DNA of 64,000 nt from Psychroflexus torquis ATCC 700755. Its GTDB lineage: Bacteria; Bacteroidota; Bacteroidia; Flavobacteriales; Flavobacteriaceae. The stretch is taken from positions 4,257,833 to 4,321,832 of the forward strand of contig NC_018721.1 in assembly GCF_000153485.2 (NCBI RefSeq), read 5' to 3'. This document shows positions 21,496 to 31,468 of this stretch, piece after piece. Under the pieces are notes generated by a model. It was not told where the DNA came from. It ran no database searches and saw only the letters and a list, made by a program, of their open reading frames with translations. Made by a program: the position numbers and the translations under genes. How positions within the stretch are numbered: position 1 is the first letter of the stretch; each line of letters starts with the position of its first letter.

Positions 21496-22887
21496 CTATT
21501 TAACTGACTTTAATATATACTTAGGTATCATTTCATTTGGTGGTGTACTTTTACCATATAATTGATAAGAATTATAGTTTCCACCAGTAAATACTGTAAT
21601 CATATCAAGTTCAGGCCAAATATTGATTTTTTGCCCCCCATTTCCTGAGGCTAAATATGAGTTATAAGTTTGTCCATTAATTACAAAATATTTGTGCTCC
21701 CATAAATAGCCATAATCTCCTTTGTCCATTTTAATTGTTTTATCAATCCAACTTTTTGAGATTATTTGCTTGCCTTTCCACTTCCCCCCATCTTTAAATA
21801 ACTTCGCCAATTTTATCAAATCTCTAGGCGTAATATACATTTGACTGAAATTATTTCTACTAGCCTGATTCGGTTCGAAAGTCCAATCATAATTCAAGAT
21901 TCCCAAGGGGTTGAATAGGTTTTCTTTTGCGAAATCTTCAATTTTCCTACCTGCTGCTATCTCAACTAAACTACCTAAAGTCAAAGCGCAACCAGTACAA
22001 TAGGATGATGATATACCAGGTCTTTTTACCATTGGTAAATCAAGCGTGTATTTTACCCAATCCTTGCTTTCCATCATTGTAACCTCATTTCCCTTGCTTT
22101 CAGGATTGTTATTCTCACAGTCCATACCGTGGTGATACATCAAGAAATCTTCTATTGTAATTTCTCTTTTACGATGATCCAAATTTGAGATTTTTGGATA
22201 TCTCGATTTGAAATAGGGCAAGATTTTTTCTTTTTCACTATCTATAAGTCCATTGTCTACTGCTATTCCAAGAATTCCACCAATAAACGGTTTTGTCGCA
22301 GATCTTAATTGATGCGGTGTATTTTCATCATAACCATAGAAATACTCCTCAAGTACCAATTTGTTATTCTTGTAAATCAAGATGCTGTGAACATCGGGAA
22401 ATTTTCCTTTTATGGTTTCTTTGACCATCTCGATTATAGGTTTGGGATTTTTGAATTCATCTGCTAAACTGCCAGTTTCTAGTCCATCTGTGGTTTTTTT
22501 TGGTTTGTGATAAACGTAGTTATCAGGATTATGAAATAATTCTTTTCTCGGGAACATTTCCATTTTTTCAATGTCGGAAGTAATTAGTTTGAACTCTAGT
22601 CCGTCAGTTCTGTAACCTTTAACTCGATTGGATTCGTCTCGTTCAAAAACCACAGGAATGTCTGCGATATTCGCAAAACTATCCAAGGCGATATGCTTTA
22701 AAGGATATTTTGCTTTATCTATGACTGCATAGAGCGTGGTATCAAAATCTGAAGCTTTAAGTTCTAGTGTAGTATTATCAACATATTCATATTTACCTTC
22801 ATAATCAAGTAGCTTTTCATATTCAGATTTTTCTTCAGCCGGAGAACAGCTGATAAGTAATGGAACTAGTAAAAATATTTTCTTCAT
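21496..22887 (-). CDS. Lipoprotein serine hydrolase, class C beta-lactamase fold
   Basis: 463 residues. The lipoprotein signal is MKKIFLLVPLLISCSP with Cys14. After about 140 residues of unassigned N-terminal sequence the beta-lactamase/esterase domain starts; the catalytic SxxK is in RSATKPF (Ser196, Lys199). The YxN position is probably YCT in SSYCTGCAL, with Thr in place of Asn. Many proteins of this family are esterases or D-amino-acid peptidases rather than true beta-lactamases. The gene is monocistronic, with spacer-type repeats upstream. Confidence 0.87.
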   Translation of the reverse strand: MKKIFLLVPLLISCSPAEEKSEYEKLLDYEGKYEYVDNTTLELKASDFDTTLYAVIDKAKYPLKHIALDSFANIADIPVVFERDESNRVKGYRTDGLEFKLITSDIEKMEMFPRKELFHNPDNYVYHKPKKTTDGLETGSLADEFKNPKPIIEMVKETIKGKFPDVHSILIYKNNKLVLEEYFYGYDENTPHQLRSATKPFIGGILGIAVDNGLIDSEKEKILPYFKSRYPKISNLDHRKREITIEDFLMYHHGMDCENNNPESKGNEVTMMESKDWVKYTLDLPMVKRPGISSSYCTGCALTLGSLVEIAAGRKIEDFAKENLFNPLGILNYDWTFEPNQASRNNFSQMYITPRDLIKLAKLFKDGGKWKGKQIISKSWIDKTIKMDKGDYGYLWEHKYFVINGQTYNSYLASGNGGQKINIWPELDMITVFTGGNYNSYQLYGKSTPPNEMIPKYILKSVK

Positions 22888-22924
22888 TTGGCTCTTGTTT
22901 TAGAAAAACGCAATTTTTTTTCAG

Positions 22925-23170
22925 ATTAAACATAACAACTCGGCTTTGAGTATTTGAGGGTGTTGACAATTTATTTTAAGTGCAAGCTTCCATCACTTGC
23001 AAACGCTAAAAAAACAAAGCCTTTTAATTTCTTATTAAATCTAGAAATTACAGTAAAGAATCCTCGGGGTATGCCCACGAGGCATTTAGAGGGCTTTTTT
23101 TTGATTGATGAAAACCATCCGTTTTCAAACTTTCCTCAAAACTCGAGGCAAGGCTCGGGGAATTAAACCC
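22925..23170 (-). repeat. Hairpin-rich spacer (possible cassette-type repeat)
   Basis: A non-coding stretch upstream of the serine hydrolase. It contains ACAACTCGGCTTTGAG, which shares ACTCGGCT with the big palindrome at 38120, and a CCTCGGG...CCCACGAGG hairpin near 23055. The short plus-strand open frame inside it has no features of a real protein. The rest of the gap up to 23467 shows nothing I recognise. Confidence 0.35.
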
Positions 23171-23467
23171 AATAGAGATTAAAGTTCTTATTGAAAAAAA
23201 CTTAATTTATATTTCGTCGGTCTCATGCAAGAGAAAAAATTTGTAACTGCATAATCCACGCCTTAAAACTTCTATACACTCCCAGTCTTGCCTTTAAATT
23301 AAACACAATTAAATTAGTTATTATTTTAATCTAGGAGCATATCATACATGTAATTTAGGTTATGGTTTTTAGAAGATCAAAAAATTGTTAGTTTTATTTT
23401 ATTTTATTGTAGATTTAAGGTGTTTATCTCAAATAAATCAATCTTTTATTAATTTGAATAGTTATCC

Positions 23468-24280
23468 ATGTCGAATGCCACTAGAATTAAGTTCCTTGTT
23501 TCCAATATCTACTCAGGTATTGGGATAGGTTTGTTATTGGGTTTTATTATGGGGAATTCTGTTTCAGGGACAGTACAAACAGTAATAGTCGTAATTACTG
23601 GAATGCTAGGGGCTTTGTTGGGTCTGGAGAATAAAATTGGAAAAACAGAAATTAATGAAAGCAACAATACCGCAGTTAATATAAAACTTGGAAGTTTTGG
23701 TTTTGGTGTGGTTCTCGGAATATTATTTGGAATAACAGTCCGCACACATAATTTATTTGCTCCAACTATAACTGAAAGAATGAAAAACTGGACAGAGGCA
23801 GGCTTTGATTCTATATCAGCAAGGAAATATGTACTCTATGAAAAGTTTCAGATAAATCCTAAAACGGGAGACATCACTTTGGAATCAGACCAACACCAAA
23901 AAGGAAATAGTTCCATACTCTTCAAAGCTGAAGACCTCTCTAATATTGGGACGGAGTTAGATACTACTTACTTTGAAGGTGAAATTCAAAATGCAATTGA
24001 CAGATTAGAAATTTTTGAAAACAATGCTCTAAATGATTTGCTTACTACTGCCTCTAAAACACTTCCTGAAGAAAATCAAATGATTTTCTTAGCCATAATT
24101 CAGAAAATGATATTTCAATCTGAAGATGGAATAAGTTATTGTGATTTACCTCAAAGCATAGATAATTCGGATAGTGAAGTAGTAAGAAATCTTTACGAAG
24201 TTCTAAGTGAAACCAATAATCAACCCAGAAAAAATCTTATTGATAAAATTAGAACCTTTTTATGTAATAGTAATAACTAA
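23468..24280 (+). CDS. Membrane protein of unknown function, first gene of a protease operon
   Basis: 270 residues. Two glycine-rich hydrophobic stretches, each long enough for one or two helices, lie at about residues 15-52 (SGIGIGLLLGFIMGN, VVITGMLGALLGLE) and 75-92 (FGFGVVLGILFGITV). The rest (about 93-270) is soluble and helical, with Cys in SYCDLP and FLCNSNN. I recognise no family. The stop overlaps the ATG of the trypsin-like protease gene, so the two proteins are translationally coupled and probably act together at the membrane. Confidence 0.8.
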   Translation: MSNATRIKFLVSNIYSGIGIGLLLGFIMGNSVSGTVQTVIVVITGMLGALLGLENKIGKTEINESNNTAVNIKLGSFGFGVVLGILFGITVRTHNLFAPTITERMKNWTEAGFDSISARKYVLYEKFQINPKTGDITLESDQHQKGNSSILFKAEDLSNIGTELDTTYFEGEIQNAIDRLEIFENNALNDLLTTASKTLPEENQMIFLAIIQKMIFQSEDGISYCDLPQSIDNSDSEVVRNLYEVLSETNNQPRKNLIDKIRTFLCNSNN

Positions 24281-25716
24281 TGAGAAAACCAATGATTCGA
24301 AATTTATTAGTATTTATCGCAATAGTCCTTCCTTTATTTGTTTTTGCTCAAGTTTCGAGTAGTAATTTTGCTAAATCCTCTGTAGTTTACATACAAGTTA
24401 GTTCGAAGAAAACGAATGGGAAAGTGGGATTAACCCATGGCACAGGTTGGGCTTGGTCATGGAATTCTGAACTTTATGTTGTTACTGCATTGCATGTTGT
24501 GGCAGGTATGGAAACAATCACAGTACGGCTAGCAAATAAATTCAATGAAAGGAGTTCTGCAACGCTAGTAAAAACATTTAAGAAGGCAGATTTGGCTTTA
24601 CTCAAATTGGACAGGGATATAGGACTTGTTCCCTTGGACATAGACACTGTTGATCCAAATTCAAAACCATCACTTATGATATGGGGGTATCCTCTATCTT
24701 CGCGAAAAATAAATGGGAAAGCAATTGAATTTTCGTACAGCCTTGAAAAAGAACCAACACTTAACAGTATGTTATTAGGATTGAACCGGAAGTATCTAAG
24801 CGAACTTAAAGAACAAGGCTTTCCTCTACTTGATGTTAATATCTTCCAAGTGGAAACTACAATAACACACGGTCACTCAGGAGCACCAATTATTAACGAC
24901 AAGGGAAAAGTTATTGGGATTGCCAATGGCGGTTTGAAAAATGGTATATATGGATTGAATTGGGCTATTCCCTCAAAATATTTGCCCGAACTAGCTAACT
25001 CTCAAGAAAATAGTCCTAATAAAGTATCCATTCAAGGGATACTCCTCAGTGGTGAAGTAGAAGTTTCTGAGGACACGAGTGAAGAAGAAATATATTCATA
25101 TTTTGATCGAGAGGAGATAAATTCTACTATAAACGGGGGTAATGGGTCTGAATTACACAGAACTTGGGTTGCGTCGTTAGAAGATATTGCGTACACAATG
25201 GACGATGAGGATATAAGTGCAATAAATGATATGATAGAGTTAGAATATATAGACTTAAAGGATACTTTCGACGTCTATGAGGATTATAACACTGGAATCA
25301 CTTATGCAGTTCCGTCAGGTTATGAAGTCAATTTCGAAGATGACATGTATTCAGTTGAAGGAAACGATTTTACATTTGGTTTTTCTTCTGTTTCAAATGT
25401 TCCATTCAACCAGGCAAATAATCAGATAGATTTGTTTGTCGATGATATAATACAAAGTTTTCCTGATGCAAGGATCTCAGAAAATTTAGATGATAGTTTT
25501 GAAATGAACTCCAATGATAAAACTCTAGATAAAATAATCTATAGAGAAGTTTATTTTGAAGGAGAAAATTATTTGCTCAGCGTAGGAGGTACAGCTAAAG
25601 GTACTGATGTAGGATTCATATTTATTATTTCAAGACTGCCACGAGAAATGAATTATGATGAATTGAGAGAGTATTTCTTATTTACAATAGCAATGAGTCT
25701 TTTTTCGTTATCTTAA
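24280..25716 (+). CDS. Secreted trypsin-like (S1C-type) serine protease with unknown C-terminal domain
   Basis: 478 residues. A signal peptide (LLVFIAIVLPLFVFAQ) is followed by a trypsin-like domain with the triad His72 (VVTALHVVAG), Asp104 (KKADLALLKL) and Ser200 (THGHSGAPI). It lacks a recognisable PDZ domain; an acidic linker (about 260-330) leads to a C-terminal domain of about 140 residues (VPSGYEVNFEDDMYS...) that I cannot assign. The start overlaps the stop of the membrane protein gene. A regulatory or housekeeping protease acting in the periplasm with its membrane partner is plausible; the substrate is unknown. Confidence 0.88.
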   Translation: MRKPMIRNLLVFIAIVLPLFVFAQVSSSNFAKSSVVYIQVSSKKTNGKVGLTHGTGWAWSWNSELYVVTALHVVAGMETITVRLANKFNERSSATLVKTFKKADLALLKLDRDIGLVPLDIDTVDPNSKPSLMIWGYPLSSRKINGKAIEFSYSLEKEPTLNSMLLGLNRKYLSELKEQGFPLLDVNIFQVETTITHGHSGAPIINDKGKVIGIANGGLKNGIYGLNWAIPSKYLPELANSQENSPNKVSIQGILLSGEVEVSEDTSEEEIYSYFDREEINSTINGGNGSELHRTWVASLEDIAYTMDDEDISAINDMIELEYIDLKDTFDVYEDYNTGITYAVPSGYEVNFEDDMYSVEGNDFTFGFSSVSNVPFNQANNQIDLFVDDIIQSFPDARISENLDDSFEMNSNDKTLDKIIYREVYFEGENYLLSVGGTAKGTDVGFIFIISRLPREMNYDELREYFLFTIAMSLFSLS

Positions 25717-26102
25717 AAAAACATTTAAAAGAGAAGAAAGATGTGTTCAAATTCAAAGCAGTTGATTATCCAAATGTTTATAAAGGAAAAATAATTATCG
25801 ATAAAAATTTGTTCCACATACATTATACTTCTCTCCTATTATCGTTTTGTAAAAATAGTGTTACATCAACATCACAGTAGAAATTTTAAAAAAAAATGTA
25901 TTGCTTCTCTTTTAGCCAAAGTAAAGTGAAATAATGCAAAACATTATAGAATAGTTGTAGGAAATGCGGAATAGTGATTTTTGTGTTATTCTACATTTGT
26001 TTTGTTGGGTGTGAGCACTATAAGGTACAATTATGAGAAGCATATCTCCTAGATCACTAATCCTAGTGCAGTTATAAATACTCAAACTTTAATATCTGAT
26101 AA
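25717..26102. other. Gene-free gap after the protease
   Basis: AT-rich sequence with many stops in all frames. No terminator hairpin stands out. It ends at the mobile repeat at 26103. Confidence 0.4.
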
Positions 26103-26310
26103 TACCAATTTAGTTTTTAAATGTTGTATTGAAAATTTGAATTAGACTAAGGCGCAGCTCAGCATATATTTTTTAGATAATTGAAATTAAAAATAATTTA
26201 TATAGCTTTAGTTATGGTAATTATTTTTGATAAAAAGTAGGTTAAAAAAACATGTGCCATATTCGTTTCGGTAAACCAATTTATGGCAACATTATAAGTC
26301 TAATTTGGTT
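26103..26310 (+). mobile_element. MITE-like repeat, diverged sub-type, TAA target duplication
   Basis: It starts TACCAATTTAGTTTTTAAATG and ends GTCTAATTTGGTT (last base changed), flanked by TAA at 26100-26102 and 26311-26313. It shares its left 20 bases with the copy at 44657 rather than with the main type, so the family has at least two sub-types. The central ATTATTTTTGAT arm is kept. Confidence 0.8.
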
Positions 26311-26335
26311 TAATAGGATGTATTACGGACTATTT

Positions 26336-26910
26336 TTAATTTTTGGAGCCACTTACTATCCTAGAAACAATTCCTTTTTGGTTTGTAAATTCTGCTATCA
26401 GTACACCCAACCAATGGAGAACAAAAAAACCCACTAAATAATAAATACCAAGCTCATGAATCTCTTCGATTATCTTTTTGAATGCTTTATAACCAAATTC
26501 TATAATCAGTCCAGTAACTAATGAAACAACTACACAGATGTAAAAAATGATATAGGTCCATTTCTGAAATTTCTCTTTGATGGGTAGATTATTCGCAAAA
26601 GGATTTTAAAATTTCATTTTTCCAAAAAGAGGAAGAATAAAACGAATACTGAATAAACTAGTTAAGACATATCCCATATATATATATGCCAGTCCCACAT
26701 AGGTTGTCTTATTTTCTTTGCTAGAGAAATAAGTTGGTCTTGTGCAAGTGTAATGTTTGTATCACTGAGGTAAGTTTCAATAATAGCAGCGATACTATAC
26801 TTATTCAACCAAGTTAGTCTAAGAAAAACAGTAATTAACAAAAGCAAAAATGCAATAGAAATTGCCCAGTGAACTAGTCTATATAGGTTAGAATACTTTT
26901 TAGTTGCCAT
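26336..26910 (-). pseudogene. Cytochrome b561-type membrane protein, frameshifted
   Basis: The N-terminal part (82 codons from 26910) reads KKYSNLYRLVHWAISIAFLLLL and ends WDWHIYIWDMS. In the next frame the protein continues GYVLTSLFSIRFILPLFGKMKF, then a stop, then KWTYIIFYICVVVSLVTGLIIEFG and LHWLGVLIAEFTNQKGIVS with a stop at 26336. The His residues in VHW, WHIY and LHWLG are expected haem ligands. The frame break lies in an AT dinucleotide run near 26680, typical of slippage; with the extra in-frame stop the gene is dead. A mobile repeat ends 25 bases from its 3' end. Confidence 0.75.
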
Positions 26911-27853
26911 GATTTTTTCACTTAGAGAATGATGAAACAGTATTAAATAATATTTAAAAATACCCTTATAAAATAGGTGACTGAACTTCTAGTATTATAA
27001 GGTCACAATATGTTTTTGGATTTTTTAATTGATAGAAATTGAACGTATAAGTTAACTAACGAAATTTAAAAGAATACTCTTGTTTTATAGGGGTCAAAAC
27101 AGTCAGTTTATCATTCTCACAAATAGAACAATACTGTTCTAAAGTATTGAAGTCTATATGCTTTTTATAATGATCTATAAATTGAAATAGTCGCTTTTAC
27201 TAATTTGAATAAATTTCTTACCAATTTTCACTTTTCCGTCTCTTAGCTAATTACTGTGATAACCATAGTTTTAAACTGAAATAAATAAAGGAAAAAATAA
27301 GAAATTGAACCAGAGAGAGATCCGTAGGGTGTTCCGATTAATTAGTGCAAAAGCATTGAATCATATATGTTTTTTTGCAAATGCAACGAAATAGTAGAGT
27401 GATAGGTTTAAGTTTAACATCCGATTTTCAATTTATTTTTATTAAAAGAGTATTTTTTGCTTCTTTAAATTTCAAAAAAAATAACGAAAAAAGAACAAGA
27501 CTTTTTTTCTCTACAGTGATTTACCGTTTGAGAATTGAAATCCGTAAGTTGTTAAACATCCGTTAGAGTTAGACTCCGAGTTTGGATAAGTAAATAGTCA
27601 GATTTTGAATGATCAGAAACTCTGATTCATTTTATTGAGAGTAAAGTGATAAGAATTTGGAATATTCAATATGATTTGATCCCTTAATTAGTGCTTTAAA
27701 TTTTTTGAGATGTTTTTGGTGAAAATTAGATATGGTGCGTATGGCATTTTAAAATACTTCATATTCAACTCATTGTTAACGGTATTTGTTGCCATAATAT
27801 TTACTCTGGTCTTAATTGTAAAATACACAATATCTATTGTTACCATATGGTTT
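26911..27853. other. Gene-poor region
   Basis: About 940 bases without an intact gene. On the minus strand, 27062-27200 reads a short piece (LEQYCSICENDKLTVLTPIK) with stops on either side; it may be a leftover of a regulator, but I cannot name it. The plus-strand open stretch 27375-27566 has no protein-like features. Otherwise the sequence is AT-rich and unstructured by eye. Confidence 0.4.
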
Positions 27854-28954
27854 TTATTCAGCTAGCAAAAAGGATAATTCAACACGGCTTCCTTTGGGCT
27901 TGTTTTCGCTTATGATCAATTCTCCTTCATAAAAGTTTATTAGTTTTTTACTGGTGATTAATCCAAGCCCTAAACCTTGTTGCTCCATCTTTGATCGGTT
28001 AAATTGTGTAAAGGCTCCAATTTGATTTAGTGTTACTTCATTAAATCCTACACCATTGTCAATAACTGTGATATAAACATGAGAATCATCTAATTCTACC
28101 TCAATTATAACTTTATCTCCTTTATTAGAAAATTTGAAAGCATTGTCTATAATATTGACAATAATTACATCAAAATGAAAAGAACTTATTTTAATATTAA
28201 AAGACTTAATATGCAACTCAATATCAGACTCCCGATTAAATTTTTGAGCTATAATTTGGCTTTGTTCTTCTAACTCATGTTCACCCGTTTCCGTAATTTT
28301 TTCTTTTAATAAAGCTTTTTTTTTGTCATTACTGAGTAGTAATTCAACTTCGGTATAATAAATAAACTTTTGTAAAGTGCTCAAGAGTCGATTGCCAGAA
28401 TCAAAAATACCGACGGCAAAATCTCTAAGTTTATTTTTATCTATCTCGATCTCTGGATCTTTCATTAAGCCCGATAGGCCTATAATACCGTTAAGCGGCG
28501 TAAGTAATTCATGAGGGATAGCAAAGCTAATATTGTGCTGTAAAGTCTCAAGTTTATTATTTTCAAATTGTTTTCTTTTTTTCTCTTTAAACAAACGACT
28601 CTTAACGGATTTAATTAGCAAGTCAATATCAAATGGTTTGGTAATATAATCGTCTACTCCCAGTATCATACCCTCCCTAATATTTTCAACTGTAGCTTTT
28701 GCTGTCAAGAAAATAAAAGGTGTGTGCTTAATAGCGTTGATATTTTGAATTGTTGCAAACACCTCAAAACCATTTTTTAGGGGCATCATGATGTCACATA
28801 ATATAAGATCGGGTAGATGTTCTTTGGCTTTATCGATTCCTTCTTGTCCATTTTCTGCAGTAAATACCTGCATGCCCTCAAAACTTAATATATCTCTGAG
28901 TTCTTCACGAATACTTTTAGTATCCTCAATGACTAAAATGTTATATTTTCTCAT
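27854..28954 (-). CDS. Response regulator fused to histidine kinase (REC-HK)
   Basis: 366 residues. The N-terminal receiver domain has acidic residues at 10-11 (VIED), the phosphoacceptor Asp54 in LILCDIMMPLKNGF and Lys in ITKPFDID. A short linker leads to a HisKA domain with FAIPHELLTPLNGI (His148), then an ATPase domain with IIDNAFKFSN, VIDNGVGF and GLGLGLITSKK. The start lies 13 bases after the stop of the GAF/PAS kinase, so the two are cotranscribed and probably act in one phosphorelay: the kinase phosphorylates the receiver, which controls the second kinase. There is no DNA-binding domain; the final output is not in this operon. Confidence 0.92.
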   Translation of the reverse strand: MRKYNILVIEDTKSIREELRDILSFEGMQVFTAENGQEGIDKAKEHLPDLILCDIMMPLKNGFEVFATIQNINAIKHTPFIFLTAKATVENIREGMILGVDDYITKPFDIDLLIKSVKSRLFKEKKRKQFENNKLETLQHNISFAIPHELLTPLNGIIGLSGLMKDPEIEIDKNKLRDFAVGIFDSGNRLLSTLQKFIYYTEVELLLSNDKKKALLKEKITETGEHELEEQSQIIAQKFNRESDIELHIKSFNIKISSFHFDVIIVNIIDNAFKFSNKGDKVIIEVELDDSHVYITVIDNGVGFNEVTLNQIGAFTQFNRSKMEQQGLGLGLITSKKLINFYEGELIISENKPKGSRVELSFLLAE

Positions 28955-28967
28955 TATTATATAACTA

Positions 28968-31370
28968 TTATTTATTAATAGGTAAAATTATTCTGAAATA
29001 TGATCCCTTACCTATTTTGCTCTTCACCTCTATTGTACCTTTATGTAACTCAACGGCCTTTTGTAAAACGGATAACCCTAATCCCGTACCGGATATATTT
29101 TGTACATTATTTCCGCGATGAAAAGGTTTAAACAGTAGTTTAATGTCTTGTTTTGAAATACCAATACCATAATCTTCAAAAGAAAAACTAATTCCGGATT
29201 GTTCTTTTTTTATACTGATTTCAATCTGTTTATCCTTGTTTGAATACTTGAGTGCATTACTAAAAAGATTAATAATAATGTGTTTAATCCATTTTTTATC
29301 TACTTGTGCCATGATTACAGGTAAAGAGATGTCATAAACTATGAATCTTTTTTCAGATTCACCAAATTGGTATTCAGTAATAATGTTTTTAATTAGAGCA
29401 ACAATATCCAAGAGTTTTGGATTGTAGTCTAGTTTTTGAGCCTCTGATTTTCCAATAATTAAAATATCTTCTAACATAATGACCATGTCTTCTACTTCTT
29501 CTTTGATTTTTTCTAGTCGCTTGTTAATGTCATTCCGACTCAACTTTTCGTAGTACCTTAAAATGACATCAGCGATTGCATTTATAGACGTAAGTGGTGT
29601 CCTAAATTCATGAGATGCCATTGAAACAAAACTGGTTTTAAGTTGCCCTAATTCCTTTTCACGCTCTAGGGACTCTTGAAATTCCTGCGTGCGTGACTCC
29701 ACTTTGGACTCTAAGTTTTCTTTGTGTTCGTTCAAAATAGTAATATCCTGTCCTACACCAATCACACCAACAATTTCACCCTCTGCATTTCTACGCGTAG
29801 ATGCGTTTAATAATACCATTACACGTTGTCCACCTTTGGTAAATAGCGGAAATTCGTAGTTGGCAGTTTCTTGTCCTTTTAAGGCATTGTCTAATACTTC
29901 TTTTACTTGTTTTTGGTAATCTTGGGTGATATATGTTTGTACCAAATCTTCCCCCAATACATCTTCTTTTTTAAATCTAGTGATTTTTTCAGAAGTTTGG
30001 TTCCATTCGTTAACTCTCCCTTTATTGTCTATTCCGAAAATTGGCGCATTGGCAGTTTCAATAAACTGACGTAACTCTTTGGCAACAGATTCTGATTGGG
30101 TACGCAGTTTATCCATTTCAGAAATATCTTGTCCTACACCTAGCACTCCAACAATTTCACCCTCTGCATTTCTACGCGTAGATGCATTTAATAATACCAT
30201 TACACGTTGTCCACCTTTGGTAAATAGCGGAAATTCGTAGTTGGCAGTTTCTTGTCCTTTCAGGGCATTATCTAATACTTTTTTTACTGCATCTCTATAA
30301 TCTTCGGTGATGTAGGTTTTAACCAAATTTTGACCTAATACGTCTTCTTTTTTAAATCCAGTAATTTTTTCAGAAGTTTGGTTCCATTCGTTTACCATCC
30401 CTTTATTGTCTATTCCAAAAATTGGCGCATTGGCAGTTTCAATAAACTGACGTAATTCTTTGGCAATGGATTCTGTTTCGATACGGTTCTTAGTTAACAC
30501 TACTTGAAAGTCAAGTTCTTTCTTGGCAATGGCTAATTCATTTGCACGCTTTTGCTTCTCATCGTTCTGAAAGGTAAGTTCTTTATTGGCAATGGCTAAT
30601 TCATTTGCGCGCTTTTGTTTCTCACCGTTTTGAAAGGTAAGTTCTTTATTGGCAATGGCTAATTCGTCTGCTCGTTTTTCTTTCTCATCATTCTGAAACG
30701 CAAGTTCTTTATTGGCAATGGCTAATTCGTCTGCTCGTTTTTCTTTCTCATCATTTTGAAACGCAAGTTCTTTATTGGCAATGGCTAATTCGTCTGCTTG
30801 TTTTTGTTTTTCTTCATGTTGAAATGCAAGTTGTTTGTTAGTAATGGCTAATTCTTCAACTGCTTTTGATTGAGAAATTTTGAAAGAAAGCATTGAAGCT
30901 ATCGTATTTAATATTTTTAAGTCATGATCAGAAAAGTAATCTTTCTCTGGATACTCAGAATCGATAATACCGATCACAATACCATCCGAAAGAATAGGCA
31001 CTGTTATCTCTGAACGTCGATCTTCATCATCAACAATATATCTTGGGTCTTTTGAGGTGTCGGCAATAATCTCACCTATTCCTGTGAGGGCAACGTGTCC
31101 ACAAATACCTTCACCCATTTTCAATTTGATAGGGTTCAGAACATCTTGAGCAATAGGATTTTTATTTCCGTGAGCTGCACATTGAAAAAGAACCCCATCA
31201 TCATTAAACAAGTAAATAATGCAATCAATGTATCCCAACTCTCCAACAGCATGTTTAGTCACACACCAAACGGACTCTTGCGTTGTACTAGTTTTCATTA
31301 GAAGAGAACCAAACGTATTGATTGTTTCCAAAAAATGCGCCTTTCTCTCACTTTGCAATCTTTCTCTCAT
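28968..31370 (-). CDS. Cytosolic GAF-PAS-PAS sensor histidine kinase with tandem signalling-helix repeats
   Basis: 800 residues. A GAF domain (about 15-165) is followed by six copies of a 21-residue coiled-coil unit (consensus ELAIANKELAFQNDEKEKRAD), two nearly identical PAS domains (about 300-420 and 427-547) and a kinase core with SMASHEFRTPLTS (His587), LFSNALKYSN, FEDYGIGIS and GTGLGLSVLQKA. No membrane helix is seen. In frame just upstream, after an ATG at 31404, MLS, a TAA and then IETQYRE suggest that the start may once have been earlier. A broken H-NOX/receiver fragment lies directly upstream, hinting that this kinase once had a haem-sensor partner. Confidence 0.92.
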   Translation of the reverse strand: MRERLQSERKAHFLETINTFGSLLMKTSTTQESVWCVTKHAVGELGYIDCIIYLFNDDGVLFQCAAHGNKNPIAQDVLNPIKLKMGEGICGHVALTGIGEIIADTSKDPRYIVDDEDRRSEITVPILSDGIVIGIIDSEYPEKDYFSDHDLKILNTIASMLSFKISQSKAVEELAITNKQLAFQHEEKQKQADELAIANKELAFQNDEKEKRADELAIANKELAFQNDEKEKRADELAIANKELTFQNGEKQKRANELAIANKELTFQNDEKQKRANELAIAKKELDFQVVLTKNRIETESIAKELRQFIETANAPIFGIDNKGMVNEWNQTSEKITGFKKEDVLGQNLVKTYITEDYRDAVKKVLDNALKGQETANYEFPLFTKGGQRVMVLLNASTRRNAEGEIVGVLGVGQDISEMDKLRTQSESVAKELRQFIETANAPIFGIDNKGRVNEWNQTSEKITRFKKEDVLGEDLVQTYITQDYQKQVKEVLDNALKGQETANYEFPLFTKGGQRVMVLLNASTRRNAEGEIVGVIGVGQDITILNEHKENLESKVESRTQEFQESLEREKELGQLKTSFVSMASHEFRTPLTSINAIADVILRYYEKLSRNDINKRLEKIKEEVEDMVIMLEDILIIGKSEAQKLDYNPKLLDIVALIKNIITEYQFGESEKRFIVYDISLPVIMAQVDKKWIKHIIINLFSNALKYSNKDKQIEISIKKEQSGISFSFEDYGIGISKQDIKLLFKPFHRGNNVQNISGTGLGLSVLQKAVELHKGTIEVKSKIGKGSYFRIILPINK
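29743..30466 (-). repeat. 381-bp direct duplication coding for the two PAS domains
   Basis: The segments 29743-30085 and 30124-30466 are nearly identical at the DNA level (for example CTCTGCATTTCTACGCG and GGCGCATTGGCAGTTTC in both), with an offset of 381 bases or 127 codons. The few differences are scattered. The duplication is recent or kept alike by gene conversion. Confidence 0.85.
30501..30860 (-). repeat. 63-bp tandem repeats coding for a signalling helix
   Basis: Six units of about 63 bp, each containing GGCAATGGCTAATTC or a close variant (30524, then every 63 bases). Each unit codes for 21 residues, exactly three heptads. Unit number could change by recombination without breaking the frame or the coiled-coil register. 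Confidence 0.9.
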
Positions 31371-31468
31371 TTCGCGATATTGTGTTTCGATTTATGATAA
31401 CATTCTTTAGAAATAAAATCACTTAAAATGCTGCTGTTAAGTTTTAATCCAATGGTATTATTGACAAT

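Noticed and set aside
22954..23166. 70-codon plus-strand open frame upstream of the serine hydrolase
   Set aside because: It lies in a hairpin-rich spacer-like sequence; the apparent peptide follows the repeat rather than a protein family.
30501..30860. Regular 63-bp repeats considered as a CRISPR or minisatellite array
   Set aside because: There are no unique spacers and the repeats are in frame inside a kinase gene, coding for heptads.
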